Assembly: GCA_961205875.1 (NCBI GenBank)
Contig: OY540818.1
Coordinates: 13,118,761 to 13,182,760 of the forward strand
DNA from: Sialis fuliginosa
Taxonomy: Eukaryota; Arthropoda; Insecta; Megaloptera; Sialidae
Reading direction: 5' to 3'
DNA length: 64,000 bases
Shown here: piece by piece, positions 36,311 to 48,352 of the stretch
Numbering within the stretch: the stretch's first letter is position 1
Layout of the letters: each line of letters begins with the position of its first letter
Program-made: the position numbers and the translations under genes
Notes under the pieces: model-generated
The model's input: only the letters and a program-made list of their open reading frames with translations
Database searches by the model: none
Told to the model about the DNA's origin: nothing

Positions 36311-37769
36311 CATATAAGCACTAAAGCTGTTTTATTTTCTATTACGTTATATTTTATTGTTTCTGATCATTTTTACTAGATGTTTTATTAGTATCTATTT
36401 AGAAAATGCATTGATGCAAGTACTGTTTCATGAAATAGTACTCACATAATTTATTTTTAATGATTTAAATTTATAGGATCTTCAAAATATATCTAGATAA
36501 AATCTATAATAAATAAGTATGAGTCTAGTGTTTCTCGTTTCACAAGATTTTTTCGAAAAATCTCGAGAAATTTGATTTATTAAATAAAAATATGTGTTCA
36601 AAATATTTTATAAATAAAATAAGTTATAAGAAAATATGCTATGCTATTTAATATTCAAAATAATTAACTAAAGCTTACACATGAATAGAAATAAAACAAT
36701 TTTGATACGTAATAATTATATTATTTATGATGATTAAGGTAAGAATGAATTTTAAAAAATGTTAAAAATATGTATTAAATCTGTTTGCTATTGAAAAAAT
36801 GAGAAATTCATAAAACAGATTGTAGGATATGATTTTCTGAAATAAAATGATCAAACCAAAAATGTTTATTAGAAGTTAATGATACAGGAAAAATTATTTA
36901 TTTGTAGGTACTCGTAAATAAATTGCAGGTATTATATTAAGTATTTATAAAATTATTAATATTTAATAATCATAAAAATTTATAGTCTACAATAATTCTT
37001 TATTAGACAATTTCATAAGATAATCTGATTTAGAAAGTTTAAATAATACTAGTATTTCATAGTTAGCAGTTAATTAATGCATAAAAAACGACCGAAAAAA
37101 TAAATATAAGTAACTCCATTATGGGAGCATACTTGTGCCAAAATCTGTCGCGAATAAATTAAAATCGAATGCAAGAATAGAACTTAATTGAATAGATAAA
37201 AATCAATTGATACGTTATTATATATATTTCACACGATTAAATCCAAAAAAGGTAAACTATAATTAGTACAGAAGTCGGATATACTTTTATTTCTTAATTA
37301 GAATTTTCAATAACAACAGAACATATGGATAAGAAAAAAAATATGATAGTGATACTTATTATAAAATTCATAACAGAATTAATTAGATGTATTATTAGCA
37401 GAAAGATGGCGCCATATAGATGTACGGGCATTAAAAAATTATTTAGCCTTTTTCTCGAGACAACGGCGAAATTTTCAGTATGATCAACTTATAACTTTAA
37501 TATTTTCGCTTGACAGGGTGTTTTAAAACTTTTGAGTCTAGTATTTTTTATTTTAGATAGTTTTGAATGTTCGTTAAATGCAAAAATAGAAAATTAATTA
37601 AAATTTGAATTTACATGTATTTTTCTTCAAATTAAGTGCGCGAAAAGTTGTATTGTTGAATAGAAGTTAAAGAAAATATGATACAACATTTTGTGTCATT
37701 GTTTTCTATACTAGAATAGAATATAAAAATAACTTAATTATCTAAACGTCAGAATTTAATGAAGATAAG
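36311..37769. other. AT-rich spacer
   Basis: Contains a small palindrome GATTTTTTCGAAAAATC near 36546. Nothing else is recognised. Confidence 0.55.
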
Positions 37770-37841
37770 AGTAAATGCAAGTTTTCGATTCAAAGAATCT
37801 TCTTCAGTGATGGTTCTATGAATCGAAAGCTTGCATTTACT
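37770..37841. repeat. 72-nt miRNA-like hairpin or tiny foldback repeat
   Basis: AGTAAATGCAAGTTTTCGAT on the left pairs with ATCGAAAGCTTGCATTTACT on the right with one mismatch. Pairing continues inward (AGAATC with GGTTCT) to a small TTCAGT loop, giving a stem of about 33 bp. The shape and size fit a pre-miRNA. The internal 'gaagat...gaatcgaaagc' vocabulary also suggests a dispersed foldback repeat. No known insect miRNA sequence is recognised. Confidence 0.45.
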
Positions 37842-39281
37842 TTTATATTACTAGAATAATACTGTATTTAAAGTAATATAAATTACATTACAATTTTGCT
37901 CATATAATTTATGTGGGTTTGATTAACCAGCTTAATAATTTTAGAGAAAATGTAAATTAATTAAGTATAACACATAAAAACACTGTAATGCAATTGTATT
38001 TACATTACCAATCTTCCTGTAATGCAATTTATATTAATTTAAATACAGTATTATTATGTTTTCTTTACTATTTACTAATCCATATCGGTAAAGTCATGTT
38101 AACATTAGATTGTGTACGTACATCATGCTTCTTTCACTTGAGGACGGAAATATGCCAACGTAAGTTTACGTTTCCGTGAGCTGGAGATATTTTACGATGC
38201 TGGATATTTCTGATCTAGATTTCCATCAGTCAAAAACGATTAGCGTCACATATATTGATTACTTGTGCGGTAGGTGATTTTGCTTGGGGGGATATTTATT
38301 AAATACACACAAACATTGGCGTCACACATGTACAGTAAACATGTAAAATATTTGTTTTATAAGATATAATTAGAATATATCTTATAAAATGTTTTATCAA
38401 CGTATAAATAGATTTGAAAATATGTATATGTTTATTTTGAGATCAAAATAAATTTTATCAGAAATATCAATTGTAAATATTCCTTAATTGTTTCTTTAGA
38501 AAATATAAATTGTAAATTTTTCCTAATATGAGTCATCTACATATTAAATATTATAGCTCAAATTCATCATTTTCGTGTCAAGGCGGGATAAACAGAAAGG
38601 CATCATTTTTAAAAGTATCAAAAAATCCAAAATATTTTTGAGGCATAGTCTACAGAATTATATATAATTATTGATTATTCAAAAAAATATATAACCTTTG
38701 ATCACAATCTTTCTTACATTCTAATAATAAATCCAAGAAAAATCAATCAATAAACAACTAGATATTTCTGATTTAATAGAAAGTGTCGATAAAACGTTTT
38801 TAGTATTTTAAAATGCATTTAATTTACATTCATGTTATAGAAAATTCATAACATAGTTATTTTAATTATTATTAATTATAATTAACTTCATATCTTATCA
38901 AGAATATGCAGAAAGGTAGTTAATGTCAGTATTTTCTAACATTGATATTCCTCTCTTGAACAAATTCACTTATGCGTTACTGTCCATTTGTAATGAATTG
39001 TGACAGTCTACATAACAACTTGCAGTGTAGGAGAGAGTATTGCCAAAATCAATCATTCATGTGTGTCGAAATGGAATTTCTCATTTTATTTTATTTTTTA
39101 TTTCCAAAAATTATCATAACATCTTTTTAAATTTCTCAATATGTCTTTCTTTAGATACATATATGTATGTACATTTGATATGTACATATCAATATTGGTC
39201 AGTTTTAATTTTTAAGATATTTTGAATTATAAATCATTTAAATATGATAAAGTATCTTTTTTTAGCTAGTATATTGTCAAT
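37842..39281. other. AT-rich spacer with a patch at 38100-38340 and a hairpin at 38355-38389
   Basis: The patch contains 'cttgaggacggaaatatgcc' and ACGTAAGTTTACGTTTCCGT. The hairpin pairs TTTTATAAGATATA with TATATCTTATAAAA. No gene is visible. Confidence 0.45.
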
Positions 39282-39630
39282 TAGAGGTGTATCGGAATTC
39301 ACGATGTAGAATTAAAGTGAATATTTTAACGTCACTACTTTTATATTATTATTTTTTTTATATTATATTATTATTGACATTAGAAATGTAATTAGATTCG
39401 ATCGAAAAGAACGTATGCTATACAAATAATTTTACGAAATTTTAACTATACAAATAATATTACGAAGCTGTAGAAAACACTATTTTTATAATTTAATGTA
39501 TTTTCTTAAAAAAAATACCATATAAAATAATGTTATATTTATTTAAGATAAGAATCTATGTATTTATATTTGAAATATAATAGTTGTGATGTTAGAGGTG
39601 AGTTCCGGCTGGAATTCCGGTACATCTCTA
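39282..39630. mobile_element. hAT-like MITE with exact flanking duplication, 349 bp
   Basis: The termini TAGAGGTGTATCGGAATTC and (complement) TAGAGATGTACCGGAATTC match at 17 of 19 positions. ATTGTCAAT abuts both ends exactly (39273-39281 and 39631-39639), a preserved target-site duplication of 8-9 bp. The interior is AT-rich and non-coding, with a small tandem duplication near 39420-39468. Confidence 0.85.
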
Positions 39631-39757
39631 ATTGTCAATTGAAATTTAATAATGACGATTAAAATAATATTAATCTTAAAATAAAATAGCATGGTTTATA
39701 ATAAAATGCACACCCCTTAAAATTTTCAAAATGTATTAATTAATAAGGTTGTCAATT

Positions 39758-40017
39758 GGTTATAATTGAGGAGGTGAGTTTCAAAAGTCGTTCGTTCCAT
39801 TGAAAAAAAATCGATATGTCAGTGGATTTTTAAAGAATTTTTTTCATTATTCCATATTGTAATGTCACTTTTGAAACTTGTGATTGAGCGAGTTTTTCTC
39901 AAAAGTGACATTACCATATGAAATATAATACCGAAAATTCTTTCAAAATCCACTGACATATCGATTTTTTTTAAATGGAACGAACCAGTTTTGGAACTCA
40001 CCTCCTCAATTATAACC
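39758..40017. repeat. 260-bp foldback element
   Basis: The left arm GGTTATAATTGAGGAGGTGA pairs with the right arm TCACCTCCTCAATTATAACC exactly. Pairing continues with few mismatches through CGATATGTCAGTGGATTTT and AAAATCCACTGACATATCG and a TCAAAAGTGACATTAC-type core, leaving a short centre (about 39875-39895). It is almost entirely self-complementary. A 60-codon minus-strand frame inside it is incidental. Confidence 0.85.
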
Positions 40018-40104
40018 TTTAAATTTTGTTTTAAACATATACGTTAGATATCGTGGAATGGTTTGTTCCCCGTGATTTCGGCGCCATTGATAATTGTTTC
40101 GATT

Positions 40105-40285
40105 AGGACTCCACATCAGACGAGACAAGGATCAGGTATGTCTTAGTTTTTGGAACTGAAGTCTCGTCTTAACCTTAAATTTTAGAAGTGATAGTTTCAT
40201 CTAATCTCGTGAAAATTAAAACCATCTTGTTCTGACAAAAATAAGCTGATCTCGTTTTGTATACGTGACCATGACCGAGAAAAAT
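40105..40285 (-). repeat. TCTCG-rich repeat family F, copy 2 (inverted)
   Basis: Its reverse complement aligns with 45.3-45.5 kb: an ATTTTTCTCGGTC start, TTCACGTATAC-like then GAGATCAG, a TTTTAATTTTCACGAGA middle and a GAGACTTCAGTTCCAAAAAC end. No frame. The class is unknown. Confidence 0.5.
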
Positions 40286-40739
40286 ATCGTGTGTATTAAA
40301 AAAAATTTTTTTTTTCAATTTACTCTTAAATTATTAACACAAATTCATGAATTCTCGATTATATTCCATCCACAGACAATGTAACATATATAAATAACAG
40401 AAAACAACAACAAAATCCTCTGTGCTAAGTCCGACGGTCGTAAATTCAACAACTTGATATTTTTGTCACGTAATCACGTGACATACCGTATAAGAGCGAT
40501 AATTAGAGTGAAGTACACATAAAACGTTCGTTGCAGTTACCAAAAACGGATCCCGTCAATGAATGCATCTATTGCAATATTCATGTCTTGAGTCTGGATA
40601 CTTTGGAATTTTCAATCAATTTACTACATTTTCTGTTTTCTTAATTGTCAACAAAGATATAAAGTGGAGTAATTGGATAGATGTGTAGAACTATGTATAT
40701 ATACATTACTATTTGTATACATTTGCCACATACCCTTTG
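40286..40739. other. Spacer, partly mixed composition
   Basis: A poly-A/T tract lies at 40300-40316. The stretch at 40420-40560 is more complex (GTCCGACGGTCG, CACGTAATCACGTGAC with a CACGTG E-box). No gene is visible. Confidence 0.4.
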
Positions 40740-41260
40740 CCACTTTCAGTTGAGTCTGCCCACCCCTTATTCCCATTATATCGTCATCTATAGATCAAAA
40801 GCTATTATCCCTCAAAAAAGTTAGCAATGCTCAAATGAGACGATTTTCATTAAAAAAATTGCAAGTTTGAGCGCGTCTGTCTGCTTTTTATCCCCATCCT
40901 ACGCGTCTCCTTTGTTTTTCTGGTCATCTACAGATCAAAAACTGCCATCTCTTTAAAATTCATCAATGCTCAAATGGGGTAATTTAAACAAAAAATTGCA
41001 TCTTTGACTGCATCTGCCTGCCCCTTATTCCCACCCATTGCACTTTCACTATCAAACTTTTCATATAATAACTCCCTGAGGTGATTTTATTAGTGCTCAA
41101 ATGGGGCAAAAATGCAATTTTTCTTTACATGTTCACTAAGGAATTAAACCCCTTTATTCCTGGTGTAGGTGGGACTTTTTTTCCCATGATGTACAAGATA
41201 CTCAGATGGGGCAGAAAAATATGTCATCAGCTCTTGTACTATAAGCTTTTAAATGACCAA
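40740..41260. repeat. Degenerate tandem repeat, four units
   Basis: The motif TGCTCAAATGG or a variant recurs at 40828, 40968, 41094 and 41199 (spacings 140, 126, 105). It is accompanied in order by GTCATCTAYAGATCAAAA (first two units) and a CCCCTTATTCCCAYC-type segment. The units are well diverged. The block ends about 100 bp before a hAT-type terminus. Confidence 0.65.
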
Positions 41261-41339
41261 AAAAAAAGCTATAAATAACAAAAAATAAATAAATAGGCTT
41301 TATTTTTTAACATATGAAACTACAGTCACTCGAAACGGA

Positions 41340-41367
41340 TCGTTCCCTCCCCCCATCGACGCCACTG
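41340..41367 (-). mobile_element. hAT-like terminus (one end only)
   Basis: The complement from 41367 reads CAGTGGCGTCGATGGGGGGA, the usual form of the CAGTGGCGT-type hAT end. No partner terminus was found to the left. The tandem block may lie inside the same element. Confidence 0.4.
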
Positions 41368-43039
41368 CATATATTTACCATAACGTAGGTATATATCTAA
41401 TTATTTATACCATTTTAAATTGTATGAAAATATTTGTGATACAAATAATAATTTCCTTAATCAAATTGAATTTATGTATAAATATTCATTACCATGTGTT
41501 GAATGAATATTCAGTAAAAGTAACGACAATGAAATAAGCACCTACCGAGTTGCGAACATAATAACTATATTAAATAAACTAATAAGCAGGGATATGCAAA
41601 AATAAAATGGCGTTATAATTAGAAAATGATGCGTGTTGAATCAAACCAAGTGTAGAAAATTCAAGCGCAATGTTGTTATTATAATATCACAGTAATTAAA
41701 TAGTGATATATAATCAACAAGTAGAGAAATCATTTATAATTTTCAATTCGAATGAAACAGCCTTTGCTCAATATTGATACATTTCATAAAATAAATTAAA
41801 ATAAATTGGAAACCTCAAGTCTAAGTCCTTGGAAACATGAGTAACTTGTATTCCTTTTAATGTAATTTTTTGCCTTACAATGTGTATCAGAAAAATGTGG
41901 TTTTTATAGATCATTTCGCTTTAAAATTTTAAGTAACTTGACGTTTCAACCGTTAGTTCGTGCGGTTTTTGTCAGAATTGAACAAATTAAAGCTAATTTA
42001 AATCAATAACTGCAAAAGCCTGAATTCTAAAATAGATTATATTTAATACGATTTAGTAATTTTATTAAAAAATAAACTGTCAATAACTATAATTTCTCTG
42101 AGACTTTGCCCAAGTTTTACAAACAAACTTTATATGGGATTACCAAAATCAATTATTATCTAGCCTAAATTGAATTACACATTTATAATTTTCATACCAA
42201 ACCAGAAGAAGAACATACAGATAGACACAAATTCTATAAATTATAGTGGGTATATTTTAACGCATAGATTAAAAAAATCTAAAATATTTACAGTTAGAAT
42301 CGACAAATTTGTGTACAATTAGTATTGTTGAATACCTATATTATACTGATATATTCCTTATTGATAACAGTCAAGTAACTGTTAACTTGTTTAATGTGAA
42401 ACTAATTATCCCCCATCAATTAAACAACTCAATTATATAAATCAATTTTCAATTAGCTTTCAATAAAAACATTCAGTTCAGAAAACCATAAATTATTCAG
42501 AACACAAGCACGCACCATTTGTCAACTTCAAAATACAGTTTGGATTAGTTGTGCATAAAATGCAAAATAATTTTTTTAAACACTAAAATGCATTCCATTT
42601 TTCCAAATTCTTATGTAAAGTAAGAGATTTTAGTACATTGGCAATATGTTAATTCGCTTACCTTTTACAGCTACCGGTAGCACATAATTAAAATGATTTA
42701 TTCAAAATGTTTTTTATGAGTATATACACAGATGTAATGTCCAGCATTAATAATATTGATTCCTAATCGTCGATAATTTATGTCTTTGATTTGATTTTTG
42801 CCCCAGGGTAATAAACATACTGTCACTTTTACAAAGCTCCATTGACATTATGGGTATTATGTATATTGTATATCCAACGGCATTACATATATATATATTA
42901 TATATAGAATTTTGTTTTATAATTTAAAACACTTTATGTTAACATTATAACAGGCCATGTAGTCATTTTTTGTGAATGCACTTTTAGTATTTAGTAATCT
43001 TCATTGAGTAATTTTTCGATGGAGTGAGGAAATGATTTT
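41368..43039. other. AT-rich spacer
   Basis: A TATATATATATTATATATAG tract lies near 42888. No gene or repeat is recognised. Confidence 0.55.
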
Positions 43040-43470
43040 TATTTACGTTTTGTTTCGTTGCCATATCGAAGATATGAGAAGATTTGTGATCGTTTTTAAA
43101 TGAGAAAAAAAATTCAAAATTTTCCGTTTCAGGTCAAAACAAAACACATTTCTTTCTGTGTCTCTAAAGGACGATCCCGTTTAAAAATCATTAAAATTGT
43201 GGGTAGAAGAGAAGGGTGATATCTCAAATTAGTTATTTTTTACAAAGATATTTCAAGAACGACACATCTTTTGTGTAAAATATTCTTTCACTTCTGTATT
43301 TGCATAAAAAATCGTAATTTGTTTTGTTCTATTTGCTTTGATATATTGCACAGCAGAAAAAGTAAGATTTGGATTATAAAAATTAAAATAAAATAAACTT
43401 TAGCGGTATTTATTAAAATTGTTCGATAATTAACTACCTTTAGCGAATTTAGTACGAGGAAGCACTGTGC
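43040..43470 (+). repeat. Dispersed repeat family D, copy 2
   Basis: Starts with 'ttgccatatcgaagatatgagaag' and 'tttgtgatcgttt', matching 61.19 kb. It continues through GGACGATCCCGTTT and 'aaaattgtgggtagaagagaag', and ends AACTACCTTTAGCGAATTTA, matching 48.04 kb. No termini or frame. Confidence 0.5.
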
Positions 43471-45308
43471 ATTTACTTGGAAGATGTTATTATCTCAGAT
43501 TGATTTATCATTGAAATACTTTCTTAAAATTAAATTTAATTAATTAATATTAAATTATTATTCCACGATTATGCGTTGTCAATTTAAGGTACAAGGTCGG
43601 TTTAAAACTTAAAATTATATTAATTAGCAAATTGATATAATTTCATTAAACCCATATTATAATTAATATATTTAGTAAAATCGTGTAAAGGTGCGTTATA
43701 AAAAATAAAAGGAATGTTCAAGTGTGTTAAACAAAATAAAAAACCTAGATACAAGTTTTTGATAAACAATCTATGCTGTAATTTTCATATACGATTTTTA
43801 ATTTATGTTTTCAGATTGATCAAACCTCCAGGCAAATTGTGTGTACTGTCACTTTTATACAGAACTTTATCCATAAAAGCATCAATTAAAAAAGAGACGG
43901 ATAGTTCTTTATATGTTGATATAAATTATTTTAGAAATCTTTTTAATGAGTTGTGCTCTATGGGTTTGATTTGAATTGGTTCTATACTATTGTAATAATT
44001 TTAAAATTTCTAACATATGTACATATCCTCAAAGAAGCTAGAATCAGATTGGGCTATCCAAATAACTTTTTCTAAGAATATATTTTTAAAACATTCAGTT
44101 TGGCAATACCGAATTTAACACTTTTATATACACATATTTTAAAAACATAACATAGGCTATTTTAGAATTTGGAATGTATTTAAATGAGTACGGCGGGCGT
44201 TAATGGGTTAAGAATAATAAAATCATATACGTACATATTTATAAATATGTATAATATATGTGTAGTTTGCATATCCACATTTGTAATATTCAATTTTGAT
44301 TATGTATAAAAAATAAAATATTCAAATTAAAACTAGTGATAGTTGCAATGTAAGATTTTTTATTTAAAATTAGATTTGCACTATTGCTGCAACTTGTTTG
44401 CAGGTTCGCCAACATAGTCTCTTTATGGGTTGCTGGACTTGTTCTGTCTTGCACATCTTGTAGGTGTTATATGTAACATTTAATCCAGGGTTGGATTTTT
44501 GAATATTGTATTATAATTTTTGGATTTAATAAATTATATTACTTATGTATACCTACGATATTATTTATTTCAGTAAAATTAAAAATTTGACTAAAGGGTT
44601 CATAGTTGGCTACGTAACTCTAAAAACAACGGATTATAATGTTTTTCGGATAATTCCTTATAGTTATATCCTATTTAAAGTAAAGGTCTGGCTTGATTTT
44701 TTTAATTTAAAAACAACTCTTACTCCTATCCTGGGAATTGCATAACCGTAACATTGTTGACATTCTTGATTTTGTGTAGGTAATAAAATATTTTCGATCG
44801 TCTGATCGTTTTATTTTCCATTAATACATGGGTCTATATAAGGCTTTAAACAGATATTCGTAATCACTATCTGTTGTCAACTTCACGCAGGTCTGAAAGG
44901 AATTTGTAAAGTCCATTTGCAAAACATGCATTGATGTCAATATAACCCAAGCGAATAAGGGAAAAGGATAATACTATATGGATAATATATAACGTTTGCT
45001 TTATTTAATGGTATCAATTACATTTAGTGAGGATAATGTATTTAACTTTCAATGACAAATTTGTAATTAATTGAATGTAAATTTAGTGCTTTACTAATAT
45101 ATATTTAGGTATATGTACTATAGTCGTAGTAAATTGCATTACATTCAAATAAAAAATGTAATACTATGGCATTATTCTTCTAACGTTTCAAATAACTTCA
45201 AAAAATAAACCAAGTAAGTTCAATCTTGCATATAATTATAGAAAATTATTTATAATCTATTTAGTAAAATGAGCAACTATAGATATTAACGCATTTATTA
45301 GGGTAAAC
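43471..45308. other. AT-rich spacer with a patch at 44385-44475
   Basis: The patch has 'gcaacttgtttgcaggttcgcc' and 'gggttgctggacttgttctg' vocabulary, less AT-rich than its surroundings. An 86-codon frame (43714-43974) and a 66-codon frame (44545-44745) have no recognisable motif. Confidence 0.45.
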
Positions 45309-45490
45309 GACGAGATAAGATTTTTCTCGGTCTCGTTCACGTGTACCTACGAGATGAGACCGGTTTTATATTTTTTCGAAACGAAAATGCTTTAATTTTT
45401 ACGAGACGATACTGTTATTTGTAAAAATCGAGATCAAGTGAGACTTCTGTTCCAAAAACCGATTCTTTTTTCGTCTCGTGTGTAGCTACT
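45309..45490 (+). repeat. TCTCG-rich repeat family F, copy 3
   Basis: GAGATAAGATTTTTCTCGGT, TTCACGTGTAC, TTTTTACGAGACGATA and GAGACTTCTGTTCCAAAAAC match the complement of 40.1-40.3 kb in order. It ends TTCGTCTCGTGTG. There is an internal E-box CACGTG. Confidence 0.55.
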
Positions 45491-46251
45491 AGCATTTTTT
45501 GACAATCAAGCTGTCAAATTCTGTATAATGTCTTTTTTTCAATAAAGCATAAACGGACGAGTTAATTATAATTAATACTTAATGTATAAAAATAATTCAA
45601 ACGAACTTCCTAAGACGGAAAAAGATTTAAAATATAAAACAGAAATGATAAATTGCTACCGTTGATTGCCGGGATATTTCATAAACATATGACAGAATGA
45701 TGGACATTTCTCATTAAGGAGCTTCCTCGGCATGAGTCATCCTTATTCACGGAAATGCAGCAAAAAATAACTAGAAATATTTTCATGAGTATAAACAAAT
45801 ATCAGCGTCAGATAGATAATACTGTATTACTACTTAAATACGTCTGTCCCTTCAGGCCTTTACTGTTTTTTTGTTAACTATCAGGAAGCATAATTTGGCA
45901 CACTGTGATGCAACTGTTTATTTTAATATAAGTGTTTTTTTTTCAATTTGTTTCATGCTACAATTGGTTGATATTTTATTGTTGTAGGTCGTTTTCTGTC
46001 AAAGATAATAGGTATTTGTTTTATACTAGGATTATAATGTTGCTTCACAGTACCTATGTAGTAATACCTACTATATACTGTTTTTTTTATAATTAAAAAA
46101 AATAATATACTTTTACAGGGTTAGTCAAAAGTTAGGACTGCGCTTTATATATTTAATTAAAAATATGCATCGTTAAGGCTTTTTTTTCATGATTACATAG
46201 ACTTTTATCTACAATTACATATTGTTTATTACTGTTTATGTAGTAAATAAA
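45491..46251. other. Spacer with a higher-complexity patch at 45650-45780
   Basis: The patch includes GTTGATTGCCGGGATATTTC and 'aaggagcttcctcggcatgag'. An ACAGGGTTAGTCAAAAGTTA motif at about 46117 is a frequent repeat boundary type. No gene is visible. Confidence 0.35.
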
Positions 46252-46312
46252 TGATTCTACGTCTTATTTTATTGTATTTTAGTCGATATTTGTTGAAGTT
46301 CAGCAAACTTAG
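46252..46312 (+). repeat. Fragment of the P-family palindrome arm
   Basis: 'attctacgtcttatttt...gtattttagtcgatatttg' followed by TTGAAGTTCA matches the outermost ~60 bases of the palindrome arm at 2471 and 54024. A short deletion removes TATGACGAG. Only one arm end is left. Confidence 0.7.
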
Positions 46313-47409
46313 GCTATTATTCTAAAGCATATTTGTAACGAATCCTGTAAGTAGCAAAACTGTACCTAAAAATTCCTATTTTAGGTACTTTTTAGCCTAG
46401 ACTGCCTAGACTATAATACGTTAAAGCGTAAATTAATCTTGAATTTAATAAATTAATGTTTTTTCTATCCTAAATTTTAAAGATTAATTTTTTCTACACA
46501 ACAGTGTTATATTTTTTAATTTTACTAAATGTAGACTTACGTTTTTTGCAGAATAAGCCGATGATAAATCGTTAATACTTTAATTAATTAATATTACATC
46601 TGAATAACCGTTGATGTTTGTAATTAAAAAAAGCTGCCAAAATGTTTATTTTTTGTACTCATAAATGTACATTAATTAATTTGGATAACCTGGGTTAAGC
46701 AATAATAAAAAAAATACAACTTATGTATCGTTGTTGCTAAATATTTATGTCGTTGAGCTATAAATGTTGATCTGAAATGTTTTTTTGCATATTAATTAGC
46801 AGGTGTGTTCTTCACGAAATGTAACTGATATCTTTCAGCGGTGCAAAAGCGTAGGCTGGACATCTATTCATGCTGTGTTAACACATTTTATGAAAAAGAT
46901 AAAAATAATTGTAACTTTTATATTCTTAAATCAATTTTCTTACTATTTAATTTGAAACATATTCCAAAAGTTAGCTTTATTTCGACTTTTTTTTCGAAAA
47001 AAATACTATTTTATGTACTAATTGTAAGAAAACTTTATAATATGTAGAAATATAACTATGGTGTATATTTCCAAAAATTTCAAAATGTATTAAAGAACGA
47101 CTTTAGAAAAATAATATCGTGCGTTTAACATTGTTATATTAAAACAATACCTGGGTACTTACATGCTTATATGTATGTGGGTATCACATCTAAATTAAAA
47201 AAAAGCTCCATAACATATTTGAACAGGTTGTAAGCCAGCAACATTGTGTATAACAAATGAAATGATACTTTTGCAACGCGGACTCATTGTTCTTTGTCAA
47301 CAACAACAACCAGAATGAGAGGGTGTGAGGGGAGAAGGGAATACAGTGACAGCTTATACATGGGAAACAATGAGGGCATTTATTTATAAATTATTTTATC
47401 TAATTGTAA
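46313..47409. other. AT-rich spacer
   Basis: A 68-codon Lys/Phe/Asn-rich frame (46841-47047) is unsupported. A small patch at 47280-47340 contains CAACAACAACAACCAGAATG. Nothing else is visible. Confidence 0.5.
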
Positions 47410-47676
47410 TCTCCGGTATTATAAACGAACTAACAAAATTTTCATGCACTTTCAAATAAGGTTCCAAACCTATCTAACAATTCTCTTGAAGTTTCATGAA
47501 GTGTTTGACAAATTTCGCGCACGTGTGGTATGTAAACACCAAAGGTATTAAAACAGAGGTGATATTATGAAAATTATTTTTTACGGTCAGAGAAGTCACT
47601 ATTACAGAATTAATACCCTATTTGAAAGTGCTTGCAAGCTTGCAAATTTGTTAGCTCTTTTATAATACTGGACATA
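47410..47676. mobile_element. TIR element family E, copy 2 (~267 bp)
   Basis: CTCCGGTATTATAAACGAAC with 'taacaaaatttt' at the left and TTTGTTAGCTCTTTTATAAT, 'actggacat' at the right are inverted. The interior matches copy 1 ('gacaaatttcgcgcacg', 'ggtattaaaacag', 'tgaaaattatttt'). Confidence 0.65.
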
Positions 47677-47689
47677 ATTGTTCACTCAG

Positions 47690-48075
47690 ATTGCGAAATT
47701 ATCCGACATGAGTCTAATTCATTTCAATTTCCTATAATATAGATCTACAACGTTTGTTTTAAAATATTCTCTTACAAAGATTTATCTCGATTTGATTTAA
47801 AAAATCGTCATTTGTTTTTTAAAATTGATATTTATTTTCATTTTGACGTTTGCATAAATTTAGATTAAGATTAAAACTGTCAAAAATTGAAAAATATAAG
47901 AAAAAATAATCTGGTGCGTCTTAAGAAAAGTTTCGAAATAATATTTTTTAGTAAAATTGTATAAAAGTTAAATGGTTAAACAATTCTAGGCAATTTATCT
48001 GAAAACTTTATCTGTTTTTATTTAAATTGTTCAATAACTAACTACCTTTGGTGAATTAACCACGAGGATTATAAA
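47690..48075 (+). repeat. Dispersed repeat family D, copy 3
   Basis: CTTACAAAGATTTATCTCGA, AAAATTGTATAAAAGTTAAA and the closing AACTACCTTTGGTGAATTAA follow the same order as at 25.6 and 43.0 kb. Confidence 0.45.
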
Positions 48076-48352
48076 ATATGTACATAATTTCTTGTCTTGG
48101 ACTTGATCTTCTTCTGAGAGCTCCTTGGTGTTTTTTTACATTCTCATTTTTCTTGAATTTTCTTGTACACTCGACTTATTAAAAAGTCGTCTGCAGATTT
48201 TTGAATATCCCCTTTAAAATCTTCCAATTTTTATTTGTGGCATATTTTTAATATTCCTTGAATATTCATTTTAAAATGGGATACCTATTTTGTATGGTTT
48301 TATAAGAATTATTTGAACTAAATAATTTCAATTTATTTCCACACATATCCCG
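48076..48352. other. AT-rich spacer
   Basis: No feature recognised. Confidence 0.5.
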
